Shown: piece after piece, positions 1 to 7,533 of the stretch | Position numbering within the stretch: position 1 is the first letter of the stretch | Layout of the letters: every line of letters begins with the position of its first letter | Assembly (NCBI GenBank): GCA_044507065.1 | Contig: JBIQJY010000030.1 | Location: 1 to 40,092 of the forward strand | Length of the DNA stretch: 40,092 nt | DNA from: SCN-69-37 sp044507065 | GTDB lineage: Bacteria; Acidobacteriota; Vicinamibacteria; Vicinamibacterales; SCN-69-37 | Reading direction: 5' to 3' | Translations under genes and position numbers: made by a program | The notes under the pieces: model-generated | Told to the model about the DNA's origin: nothing | The model's database searches: none | Seen by the model: only the letters and a program-made list of their open reading frames with translations

Positions 1-52
1 ACCCACCGCACCTTCCTACCGCACCCACCGCACCGACCGAACCCACCGCACC
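1..52. repeat. three direct copies of a 12-base C-rich repeat
   Basis: The 12-mer ACCCACCGCACC occurs at 1-12, 23-34 and 41-52, separated by unrelated-looking short C-rich spacers. It lies just upstream of the methyltransferase start at 75 and is cut by the window edge, so the array may continue to the left. No coding function is visible. It could be a simple-sequence expansion or the end of a proline/threonine-rich reading frame upstream. Confidence 0.5.
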
Positions 53-74
53 CGCCTGATATATCGTCTACCCC

Positions 75-1421
75 GTGCGCCGACTCGTCGAAGGTCCGGT
101 TTACGTGTTGCGGGGCTTCCTCGCCCCCGTGTTGCGGCAGGTCCCATACGTGCGCGGCGCCGTCCGCGTGACGATGAACACGGTGTTCCGCGTGGCGCTG
201 CTGCCGTTCGGGCGCAACCGGCGTGCGGGCACCGCGCGCGAATCGTCGGCGCTCGTCGAGCAGACCGACGCGCTCAACACGGCCGCCGAGCACTACTTCG
301 AGGCGTTCGACGAGACGGCGTTCCTGCTCGCCAAGCCCTTCAGCGACGAATCGGGTTTTCCCAAGCACCTGTTCAACCTCGGCGTGCTGCTGCAGGGCCT
401 CCGGCTGCGGCGGTCGGACGTCGTGATGGAGTTCGGTGCAGGGAGCTGCTGGGTGTCGCACTTCCTGAACCGCTACGGCTGCCGGACCATTGCCGTCGAT
501 GTGTCGGAGACGGCACTGGCGCTGGGGCGGGAACTGTTCCGACGCGACCCGGCCACCAACTGGGATGTCGGTCCCGAGTTCCTGGCCTATGACGGGCATC
601 GCCTGCCCCTGCCCGACGCGAGCTGCGACAAGGTCATCATCTTCGATGCCTTCCACCACGTGCCCAACCAGCGGGAGATCCTGACCGAACTGCACCGTGT
701 GCTCACGCCGGACGGCATCGTGGCGATGTCGGAGCCGGGCCAGGGCCACGCCGATACCGAGGCATCGAAGCACGAGGTGGCGACCTACGGGGTGCTCGAG
801 AACGAACTGGTGGCCGAAGACGTCGGCGCGCTGGCCATGGCGTGCGGGTTCCGTGCCGCGCACCTGATTGTCGCCAGTCCGCAGGCCCTCTGGGAGATTC
901 CGACCAACGACCTGGGGCCGTTCATCCAGGGCAAGGGCTTCACCCGGTTCTGGGAGAACCAGTCCGACGCGCTGGTGACGGGCCACTACTTCCTGCTCTA
1001 CAAGGGCGACCCGCAGCCGACGACGCGCGAGCCGAAGGCGCTCGGCGCGCAGATTCTCCTGCCGCGCGGCGGTCGACCCCTGCGCACGACCCGCGGGCAG
1101 TCGACGCCTGTGCGGGTGACGGTCAAGAACGTGGCGGCGACGCGATGGCTGGCCGGCGAGCAGGCCACGGGTGGGTGGACGCGGCTCGGCGCCCACCTGT
1201 TGCGCGAGGGCGATCCGCCCGAGGTGGTGGATTTCGACTGGCTGCGCGTGGAACTCCCGCACGACGTCTCGCGCGACGAGCGCGTCCGCCTGTTCGTCCA
1301 GCTGCCACCGATCGATCGGCCCGGCAGGTATCGCGTCGTCTTCGATCTCGTCATCGAGGGCACGGCGTGGTTCGTCGATCGCGGGTCGAAGACGGCGACG
1401 CTGCTGCTCGACGTCGAGTAG
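75..1421 (+). CDS. class I SAM-dependent methyltransferase with C-terminal beta-sandwich domain
   Basis: Predicted 448-residue cytoplasmic methyltransferase. Residues about 117-215 form a Methyltransf_11-type Rossmann domain: the SAM-binding motif EFGAGS is at 119-124, the acidic strand end VDVSE at 141-145, and the post-motif region has FDAFHHV at 190-196 and a typical HRVLTPDG segment. Residues about 325-448 look like the Ig-like beta domain that trails many polysaccharide glycosyltransferases and ABC polysaccharide exporters (a Trp/Gly-rich strand, then a PGRYRVVFDLVIEG strand and AWFVDRG near the end). This suggests modification of a cell-surface glycan; the substrate is unknown. The GTG at 75 gives the full N-terminus; no clear Shine-Dalgarno sequence precedes it. 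The gene stands alone, 59 bases before the TetR gene. Confidence 0.75.
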   Translation: MRRLVEGPVYVLRGFLAPVLRQVPYVRGAVRVTMNTVFRVALLPFGRNRRAGTARESSALVEQTDALNTAAEHYFEAFDETAFLLAKPFSDESGFPKHLFNLGVLLQGLRLRRSDVVMEFGAGSCWVSHFLNRYGCRTIAVDVSETALALGRELFRRDPATNWDVGPEFLAYDGHRLPLPDASCDKVIIFDAFHHVPNQREILTELHRVLTPDGIVAMSEPGQGHADTEASKHEVATYGVLENELVAEDVGALAMACGFRAAHLIVASPQALWEIPTNDLGPFIQGKGFTRFWENQSDALVTGHYFLLYKGDPQPTTREPKALGAQILLPRGGRPLRTTRGQSTPVRVTVKNVAATRWLAGEQATGGWTRLGAHLLREGDPPEVVDFDWLRVELPHDVSRDERVRLFVQLPPIDRPGRYRVVFDLVIEGTAWFVDRGSKTATLLLDVE

Positions 1422-1473
1422 CGACGGGGAAGGACCCTCTTGACCCGCGGCCCCGGGGAGTGGGAGGCTGTAT

Positions 1474-1487
1474 TAACCAAATGGTTA
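1474..1487. promoter_or_regulatory. candidate TetR autoregulatory operator over the start codon
   Basis: TAACCA-AA-TGGTTA is a perfect 6-base dyad with a 2-base centre. The centre and right arm contain the ATG at 1481. TetR repressors bind such short dyads, and this is an AT-rich island in a GC-rich surround, overlapping a TATTAA -10-like hexamer (1471-1476). Binding would block transcription of the regulator and the efflux operon behind it. That it is the operator is an inference from position and symmetry. Confidence 0.6.
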
Positions 1488-2158
1488 GTCAGCAGAAGCG
1501 GGCGCCACGTTCGCGCGACCGGCTCCTCGCCGCGGCTGCGGCCGAGTTCGCCGCCCGCGGGTTCGACGGCGCCAAGGTCGACCGCATCGCCGCGCGGGCC
1601 CGCGTCAACAAGGCGATGATCTACTACCACTTCGGCAGCAAGGCGCGGCTCTATCGCGAGATCCTGCTCGGCGTCTTCACGGCCATCGCCGATGCCGTGG
1701 CCACCGGGGTGACCGACGGAACGCCCGAAGGACGGTTGGGCCAGTTCATCCGCGCCGTCGCCGACCACGTCACCGTGCAGCCGCGCTTTGCCGCGATGTG
1801 GTTGCGCGAGATGGCCGATGGCGGCGTGCACATCGACGAGGCAATCCTGGCCGAACTCCGCCGCGTGCTCGGCGTGCTCGGCGACCTGATCGAGCAGGGG
1901 CATCACGAGGGGCGTTTCCAGGCGGCGCATCCCCTCATCACGCAACTCGGCATCGTCGCGCCGATCCTGTTCTTCGCGGCCTCCGCACCCGTGCGCCAAC
2001 GGGTGGCCAGGAAGGGCGACAAGCTCGCCGTGCCGCGGCCGGACGACCTGCTCCGACACATCGAGGTGGCCACGCTCGGCGCGCTGCGTGTCCCGGCCAC
2101 CGCCGCCGGCGATCCCGCTGGTGGATCGTCACCGACCGTCAGGAGGCAACGCAGATGA
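1481..2158 (+). CDS. TetR/AcrR-family transcriptional repressor of the efflux operon
   Basis: 225-residue TetR-family regulator. The N-terminal helix-turn-helix is at about 12-58, with the family pattern FDGAKVDRIAARARVNKAMIYYHF leading into the GSKARLY segment (residues 52-58); only its core is quoted here as IYYHFGSK. The rest is an all-helical ligand/dimer domain whose inducer cannot be read from sequence. The reading frame is open far upstream, but the ATG at 1481 is the only start that gives a normal TetR N-terminus. A GGGAGG lies 13 bases before it, rather far for a ribosome site. The stop overlaps the adaptor gene start (ATGA, 2155-2158), so it is the first gene of a translationally coupled operon. 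E. coli CecR (YbiH) heads the comparable ybh operon, which supports local control of the exporter. Confidence 0.85.
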   Translation: MVSQQKRAPRSRDRLLAAAAAEFAARGFDGAKVDRIAARARVNKAMIYYHFGSKARLYREILLGVFTAIADAVATGVTDGTPEGRLGQFIRAVADHVTVQPRFAAMWLREMADGGVHIDEAILAELRRVLGVLGDLIEQGHHEGRFQAAHPLITQLGIVAPILFFAASAPVRQRVARKGDKLAVPRPDDLLRHIEVATLGALRVPATAAGDPAGGSSPTVRRQRR

Positions 2159-3180
2159 CCCGATGGATCCGACTTGCGTCCGCGCTCACGGCCGTGGCGT
2201 GGCTGGCCGCGTGCGGCAATGGGGACGACGAGCCGACGCGGCGTGCGAGCGGCTACGTCGAGGCGACCGACATCCGCGTGGCGGCGCGGCTGGCGGGCCG
2301 CGTCGCCGAAGTCCATGCCGCCGAAGGCCAGCGGGTCGAGGAGGGCGAGCTGGTCGCAGCCCTGTCGACCGCCGAAATCGATCTCGCACTCCGGCGCGCC
2401 GCGGCCGAACGGGCGCAGGCCGATGCGCAGTGGCGCCTGCTGCAGCGTGGCGCGCGAGCCGAAGACATCCGGCAGGCCGAGGCGCAGGAGGCTGCGGCCC
2501 TGGCCGATCAACGCGCGGCCGAAGCCGAACAGGCCGCAGCCGCGGCCGATGCGGCGCGCTTCCAGCAACTCGTCGATCGTGAGGCTGGCTCGGTCAAGCA
2601 GCGCGACGATGCCGTCGCCCGGCGCGCGTTGGCTGATGCGCGTGTCCGCGCCGCGGCCGACAGGGCCGCGGCCGCTAGCGCCACGCTGGCCCGGCTTCGG
2701 GCCGGCGCCCGGCCGGAAGAGATCGCGGCGGCCCGGGCCCGACTCGACGCGGCCGATGCGCAGATCGCCTCCCTCGAACATGACCGCGGGGAGGCGCGCG
2801 TCGTGGCGCCGGCATCCGGCATCGTCACCGCACGGCTCGTCGAACCCGGCGAACTGGTGAATGCAGGCACGCCGCTCCTGGTCATCGTGGATCTCGATCG
2901 CGCGTGGGTGAATGCGTACGTCGACGAACCGCTGGTGCCGTCGCTGCGCATCGGCGAGGCCGCGACTGTCGTCACCGACGGGGGCGACCGGCTAGCCGGC
3001 GCCGTGGCCTTCATTGCCCCGCGTGCCGAGTTCACGCCGCGCAACGTCCAGACCGCCGCCGAACGTTCGCGGCTCGTCTACCGCGTTCGCGTCAGCGTGG
3101 ACAACCGCGAGGGCATCCTCAAGCCGGGCATGCCGGTCGAGGTCGTCTTCGACGCGGCAGCCGCCGGGGGCGCGGGATGA
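2155..3180 (+). CDS. HlyD/YbhG-type membrane-fusion lipoprotein
   Basis: 341-residue periplasmic adaptor linking an inner-membrane ABC exporter to an outer-membrane channel. The N-terminus is a lipoprotein signal with lipobox LAAC and acylated Cys20, so it should be lipid-anchored rather than held by a transmembrane helix. Residues about 33-70 are the first half of the biotinyl-lipoyl domain, about 75-205 an Ala/Arg/Glu-rich coiled-coil hairpin with two related segments (RGARAEDI and AGARPEEI), and about 210-260 the second lipoyl half (VVAPASGIV), followed by a beta-barrel. The start at 2155 has AGGAGG eight bases upstream and overlaps the TetR stop. It is the closest match to YbhG in domain layout. 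Its stop overlaps the next ATG (3177-3180). Confidence 0.88.
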   Translation: MTRWIRLASALTAVAWLAACGNGDDEPTRRASGYVEATDIRVAARLAGRVAEVHAAEGQRVEEGELVAALSTAEIDLALRRAAAERAQADAQWRLLQRGARAEDIRQAEAQEAAALADQRAAEAEQAAAAADAARFQQLVDREAGSVKQRDDAVARRALADARVRAAADRAAAASATLARLRAGARPEEIAAARARLDAADAQIASLEHDRGEARVVAPASGIVTARLVEPGELVNAGTPLLVIVDLDRAWVNAYVDEPLVPSLRIGEAATVVTDGGDRLAGAVAFIAPRAEFTPRNVQTAAERSRLVYRVRVSVDNREGILKPGMPVEVVFDAAAAGGAG

Positions 3181-4148
3181 CGGGGGCGCACGACGCGTCG
3201 CCAGTCACGATGCGCGACGTCCGCATGACGTTCGCCGGTCCGCTGGTGCTCGACGGCGTGTCCTTTGACGTGGCGCGGGGCGAGATGTTCGGCCTCATCG
3301 GCCCCGACGGTGCGGGAAAGACGACGACGCTCCGAATCATCTGCGGGCTGCTGCGCCCGGTCGCCGGCACGGTGCACGTTTTTGGCGTCGATCCTTACAG
3401 GTCGCGTCGCGCCGCGACCGCTGCCGTCGGTTACCTGTCGCAGCGGTTCAGCCTCTATGGCGACCTGTCGGTCGACGAGAACGTCCAGTTCTTCGCGCAC
3501 CTTCACGGCGTCACCGACTTCGAGGCGAAGCGCACGCGCCTGCTGACGCTCACGGGCCTCGATCGGTTCAGAAGCCGGCTCGCCGATCAGTTGTCGGGAG
3601 GCATGAAACAGAAGCTCGCGCTGGCCTGCACGCTCATCCACGAACCGCCGCTCATCGTGCTCGACGAGCCAACCACCGGCGTTGATCCGGTCTCGCGCCG
3701 CGAGTTCTGGAAGCTGCTGGGCGAGTTTCTCGCCGAGGGCCTGACGATCCTGCTGGCCACGCCGTACCTCGATGAGGCCGAGCGGTGCACGCGCGTGGCG
3801 CTCATGAGCGAGGGGCGTCTGCTGGCGCTCGACGATCCGTCGCGACTGCGTGGCGGTCTGTCCGGCGTGATGTTCGAAGTTGTCACGGCGTCGACCCGCC
3901 AGGCACGCGACGCGCTGGCGCCCGTGTGGGGCGCTGCGCGCGTGCAGTCGTTCGGCGATCGACTGCACGCGCGCGGTGACACGCCGGCCGACGCGGCGCG
4001 GATCGACGCGACGCTGCGATCCGCCGGCATTGCCGACGCCACCATCCGCACGGTGCCGCCGGGGCTCGAGGACGTCTTCATCGACCTGCTGGCGCAGCAG
4101 CGCGCGGGAGGGCCGGCCGGCCTTCCCGCGCGCGAGGACCGACCATGA
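3177..4148 (+). CDS. ABC-2 exporter ATPase, first of two (H-loop His replaced)
   Basis: 323-residue nucleotide-binding subunit. Walker A GPDGAGKTT is at 42-50, the Q-loop region YLSQRFSLY at 86-94, the signature LSGGMKQK at 139-146, Walker B LIVLDEP at 159-165 and the D-loop TTGVDP follows. The H-loop reads LLATPYLDEAE: Pro196 stands where the switch histidine is expected, whereas the partner ATPase (5495-6439) has TTHYLDEAE. This suggests an asymmetric ATPase pair with one degenerate site. A C-terminal regulatory/dimer region follows from about 230. E. coli YbhF is a single protein with two such domains; here they are separate genes. Start and stop both overlap neighbours by four bases. Confidence 0.87.
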   Translation: MTGAHDASPVTMRDVRMTFAGPLVLDGVSFDVARGEMFGLIGPDGAGKTTTLRIICGLLRPVAGTVHVFGVDPYRSRRAATAAVGYLSQRFSLYGDLSVDENVQFFAHLHGVTDFEAKRTRLLTLTGLDRFRSRLADQLSGGMKQKLALACTLIHEPPLIVLDEPTTGVDPVSRREFWKLLGEFLAEGLTILLATPYLDEAERCTRVALMSEGRLLALDDPSRLRGGLSGVMFEVVTASTRQARDALAPVWGAARVQSFGDRLHARGDTPADAARIDATLRSAGIADATIRTVPPGLEDVFIDLLAQQRAGGPAGLPAREDRP

Positions 4149-5491
4149 CATCGACACGTACCCTCCGCTCGACTCTCGCGTTGGTCGTCGTGCTGGCCGG
4201 GGCGCCGGCGCGTGCGCAGGACGTCGTGACCCTGACGGTCGACGACGCGGTGACGCGCGCCCTGGCGCACGCGCCGCGGCTGGCCGAGGCGCGTGCGCGC
4301 GAGCGGGGGGCCGAGGCCGGCGTCGACGCTCGGGCGGCTGCCGGTCGGCCCACGTTCGGCCTGGCCAGCTCGCTCCTGCGCACGAACCACGTGGACGAGT
4401 TCGGCATTCCGCAGGCCGATGGATCGACGCGCGTCATCTTCCCCGACATTCCCACCAACTACCGTGTGCGGGCGGAACTGGCCGTGCCGCTCTACACGGG
4501 CGGACGCGTCGATGCCCTGGTGGGGGCGGCTCGCGCGGATCGGCGCGCTGTCGAGGCCGACCGGCGCGCGGCAGCTGCGGATATCCAGCTGGAGACCGTC
4601 TCGGCGTACTGGACGCTGGCCCTGGCGCGCGACCGCGTCGGCGTGCTCGAACGGTCACTCGAGCGCGCCGACGCGGTCGTGTCCGACGCGAGCGCGCGCG
4701 TCGATGCCGGTCTCGTGCCGCCCAACGAACGGCTCTCGGCCGAGGCCCGCCGCGCCATGCAGCGCGTCGCGCTCGTGCGCGCCCGCAACGCCGCGGCGGT
4801 CGCCGAGGCGCAGGTGGGCCGGCTCGTGGGCCTGGACCCGGATACCGCCGTCATGCTCGCGACGCCCCTGGCGGCCGCCGATGCCGGAGCCGCGGCGCTG
4901 GCCGGACAGCCGCAAGCGACGCTGCTGCAGCAGGCCACCGACGCGCGCCCCGAACGCCTGGCGCTCGTCGAGCGCCAGGCGGCGGCGCAGGCGCAGGGTG
5001 AGGCGGCCGCCGCCGCGCGGCGGCCGCAGGTGGCTGTGCTTGCGGCCGTCGAGCCCGCGCGCCCGAACGCGCGTTTCGTGCCGCGCTCCGACCAGTGGCA
5101 GACGTCCTGGGACCTCGGCGTCAACGTGAACTGGTCGTTCTGGGACGGCGGGCGCGCGCGCGCCGAGCGCGCGGGCGCGCGCGCGCAGGCCGACGCGCTG
5201 GCCGCGCGCGTGGCCGATCTCGACGCGGGCATTGCCGTCGAGCTGCGGCAGCGGCAGCTCGATGTCGAGGCCGGCCGTGCGGCGGTGGCCGCCGGCGACG
5301 AAGCCGTCGCCGCGGCCACCGAGGCGCGTCGCGTGGTGGGGGAGCGTTTCGCCGTCGGTGTGGCAACCAGTACCGAACTGCTCGATGCCGACGTCGTACA
5401 GCTCGAAGCCGAACTCGAGCGCGCGCAGGCGCTGGCCGAACTGCGGGTGAACGAAGCGCGGCTCGTGCGCGCCGTGGGCGGGGGACAGTAG
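4145..5491 (+). CDS. TolC-like outer-membrane efflux protein
   Basis: 448-residue outer-membrane factor of the TolC/OEP family. A cleavable signal peptide ends near residue 25 (APARAQ). Two OEP repeats follow, each a long Ala/Arg/Glu-rich helical stretch with amphipathic strands such as YRVRAELAVPLYTGG in the first and WDLGVNVNWSFWDGG in the second; the WDGG/YTGG turns are typical. It would form the trimeric exit duct for the HlyD/ABC-2 pump encoded around it. Its position between the two ATPase genes is unusual, because in the ybh-type layout the ATPase is continuous. The DNA contains GC-dinucleotide runs at 5152-5163 and 5175-5186 that encode Arg/Ala helix. It overlaps the preceding gene by four bases; the next gene starts three bases on. 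Confidence 0.87.
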   Translation: MTSTRTLRSTLALVVVLAGAPARAQDVVTLTVDDAVTRALAHAPRLAEARARERGAEAGVDARAAAGRPTFGLASSLLRTNHVDEFGIPQADGSTRVIFPDIPTNYRVRAELAVPLYTGGRVDALVGAARADRRAVEADRRAAAADIQLETVSAYWTLALARDRVGVLERSLERADAVVSDASARVDAGLVPPNERLSAEARRAMQRVALVRARNAAAVAEAQVGRLVGLDPDTAVMLATPLAAADAGAAALAGQPQATLLQQATDARPERLALVERQAAAQAQGEAAAAARRPQVAVLAAVEPARPNARFVPRSDQWQTSWDLGVNVNWSFWDGGRARAERAGARAQADALAARVADLDAGIAVELRQRQLDVEAGRAAVAAGDEAVAAATEARRVVGERFAVGVATSTELLDADVVQLEAELERAQALAELRVNEARLVRAVGGGQ

Positions 5492-5494
5492 CCG

Positions 5495-6439
5495 GTGGAG
5501 GAGGTCGCCCTGGCCGTCGATCGGCTCACGCGTGATTTCGGCGCGTTCCGTGCCGTTGACGCACTGACATTCGACGTCGCGCGCGGCGAGGTGTTCGGCT
5601 TTCTCGGGAGCAACGGCGCCGGCAAGTCCACGACCATCCGCATGCTGTGCGGCCTGCTGACGCCCACGTCCGGCCGCGCACTGGTCGGCGGCATCGACGT
5701 GGGCCGCGATCCGGCCAGCGTGCGTCGTCGCATCGGGTACATGTCGCAGCGCTTCTCGCTGTACGAGCTCCTGACGGTCGACGAGAACATCCGCTTCTAC
5801 GCGGGCCTCTATGGCCTGAAGGGCGACCGTCTCGAAGCGCGCCGGCGGTTCGTGCTCGACATGGCCGGGCTCGCCGGCAAGGAGCGCGAGCGCACGGCAA
5901 CGCTCGCCGGGGGCTGGCGGCAACGACTGGCGCTCGGTTGTGCCCTCATGCACGAGCCGCCAATCGTGTTCCTGGACGAACCGACCGGCGGCGTCGATCC
6001 GGTGTCGCGCCGCGAGTTCTGGCGGCTCATCGACGACCTGGCGCGACAGGGCACCACGGTCCTCGTCACCACGCACTACCTCGACGAGGCCGAACGGTGC
6101 GATCGCGTGGCGATTATCGACGGCGGCCGGATGGCCGCCATCGGGACGACGGCCGAGCTGAAGCGGGTCTTCGACGATCGCCCGATCGTGGAAGTGCGCG
6201 GCGCCGATCCGGTGGCAATCATGCGGCAGCTCGACGCACTCCCGCTGGTCGAGAATACGAGTCTGTTCGGCACGGCGGTACATGCCGTGCTGCGCAGTGG
6301 TGTTGAGACGGCAGGCACTGTGCGCGCCACGCTCGAGGCCGGTGGGCTGGCCGTCTGGAGCGTCGAGCCGGTGGCGCCGTCGCTCGAGGACGTGTTCCTC
6401 GATGTCGTGGCTCGCGCCGATGGGACGGGGGCCGCGTGA
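5495..6439 (+). CDS. ABC-2 exporter ATPase, second of two
   Basis: 314-residue nucleotide-binding subunit with a complete catalytic set: Walker A GSNGAGKST (38-46), Q-loop YMSQRFSLY, signature LAGGWRQR (137-144), Walker B IVFLDEP (157-163), D-loop TGGVDP and the switch His194 in TTHYLDEAE. The LAGGW signature departs from LSGGQ, as is common in this ABC-2 subfamily. It is close in sequence to the ATPase at 3177-4148 (shared SQRFSLY, DEPT-GVDPVSRREFW blocks), so the two probably arose by duplication and act as a heterodimer. The GTG at 5495 lies three bases after the TolC gene stop. The gene end overlaps the permease start (GTGA, 6436-6439). Confidence 0.88.
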   Translation: MEEVALAVDRLTRDFGAFRAVDALTFDVARGEVFGFLGSNGAGKSTTIRMLCGLLTPTSGRALVGGIDVGRDPASVRRRIGYMSQRFSLYELLTVDENIRFYAGLYGLKGDRLEARRRFVLDMAGLAGKERERTATLAGGWRQRLALGCALMHEPPIVFLDEPTGGVDPVSRREFWRLIDDLARQGTTVLVTTHYLDEAERCDRVAIIDGGRMAAIGTTAELKRVFDDRPIVEVRGADPVAIMRQLDALPLVENTSLFGTAVHAVLRSGVETAGTVRATLEAGGLAVWSVEPVAPSLEDVFLDVVARADGTGAA

Positions 6440-7533
6440 GGGGCGCCCTCGCGGTAGCGATCAAGGAACTGCGGCAGATCCGCCGCGACAGGCGCACGCT
6501 CGTCATTCTCGTCGTCGTCCCGACCTTCTTCCTGTTTCTGTACGGCTACGCGCTCAACTTCGACATCCGGCACATACGCACGGCGGTCGAGGATCGCGAC
6601 AGCTCGAGCGAGAGCCGACAGCTCGTCGCGGCATTTGCCGAATCCACCTACTTCGACATCGTGGCGTCGGCCACCGCCAGCGCGACCACCGATGCGCTCG
6701 TCGATCGCGGTGAGGTGCGCGTCGTGCTCGTCGTGCCGGTGGGGTTTGGCCGCGTGGTGAGGTCGGGCGGCACGGCCGACGTACAGGTGATCATCGACGG
6801 GGACAACGCCAATTCGGCGACGACAGTGCTCGGCTACGTCACCGCGGTGCTCCGCGAGGCGTCTGTCGCGTGGTCCGGTGCGCCGGTGGCCAATGTGGTC
6901 CGGGTGGAGCCGCGTGTCTGGTACAACCCCGAGCTCCGGAGCACGGTGTTTCTCGTCCCCGGCCTGATTGCCTTCATCTCGATGATTACCGCCGTCATCT
7001 CGACGGCGCTGTCGATCGTGCGCGAGAAGGAGCGCGGCACGATGGAGCAGGTGCGGATGGCGCCGATCTCGACGCTGTCATTCGTCGCGGGCAAGACGTT
7101 GCCCTACCTCGTGCTGTCGCAGCTGGGCGCCACCGCCATCATCCTCGCGGCGATGGTCTTCTTCGATCTGCCGATGAACGGCTCGTGGTTCGCGCTGATG
7201 GTCGTGGTGGCGCTGTTTCTCGTCGGCGCGCTCGGCACCGGCCTGCTCGTCTCGACGATGGCCGACACGCAGGAGGTGGCCTTCCAGCTGGCCTCACTGC
7301 TCGCGATGCTGCCGACAATCATCCTGTCGGGATTCATCTTCCCGCTGGCGTCGATGCCCGTGGCGCTGCAGTACGTGTCGGCGCTGGTGCCGGCCCGCTA
7401 CTTCCTCACCGCCCTGCGCGGGATCGTCCTGAAGGGGCTGGGCCTCGTCGACGTCTGGCCGTCGCTCGCGGCGCTGGTCGTCTACGGCCTGGTGGTCCTG
7501 GGGCTCTCGGCGGCAAGGCTGGCGCGGCGATGA
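6436..7533 (+). CDS. ABC-2 type permease (YbhS-like), first of two
   Basis: 365-residue inner-membrane subunit. It has the DrrB/YhaP-type layout: one transmembrane helix near residues 20-40 (TLVILVVVPTFFLFLYGYAL region), a periplasmic domain of about 130 residues, then five helices from about 175 to the end. The family segment IVREKERGTMEQVRMAPIS lies between helices 2 and 3, and LSGFIFPLASMP follows later. It pairs with the similar permease encoded next to build the transmembrane channel for the two ATPases. The substrate is unknown; ybh-type pumps have been linked to drug and cation export, which is only suggestive here. GTG start overlapping the ATPase stop; the end overlaps the next ATG. 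Confidence 0.87.
   Translation: MRGALAVAIKELRQIRRDRRTLVILVVVPTFFLFLYGYALNFDIRHIRTAVEDRDSSSESRQLVAAFAESTYFDIVASATASATTDALVDRGEVRVVLVVPVGFGRVVRSGGTADVQVIIDGDNANSATTVLGYVTAVLREASVAWSGAPVANVVRVEPRVWYNPELRSTVFLVPGLIAFISMITAVISTALSIVREKERGTMEQVRMAPISTLSFVAGKTLPYLVLSQLGATAIILAAMVFFDLPMNGSWFALMVVVALFLVGALGTGLLVSTMADTQEVAFQLASLLAMLPTIILSGFIFPLASMPVALQYVSALVPARYFLTALRGIVLKGLGLVDVWPSLAALVVYGLVVLGLSAARLARR

Noticed and set aside
842..1480. Upstream extension of the TetR reading frame into the methyltransferase gene
   Set aside because: The extension overlaps a well-supported gene in another frame and lacks any domain; the ATG at 1481 starts a normal TetR protein.
5152..5186. Z-DNA-like GC dinucleotide runs in the TolC-like gene
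   Set aside because: They are explained by Arg/Ala codons of a coiled-coil helix in a genome with extreme GC bias.
3177..6439. A frameshifted single double-ATPase gene
   Set aside because: The two ATPases are separated by an intact 448-residue channel gene with its own signal peptide, and each has its own start, so it is a real two-gene arrangement.
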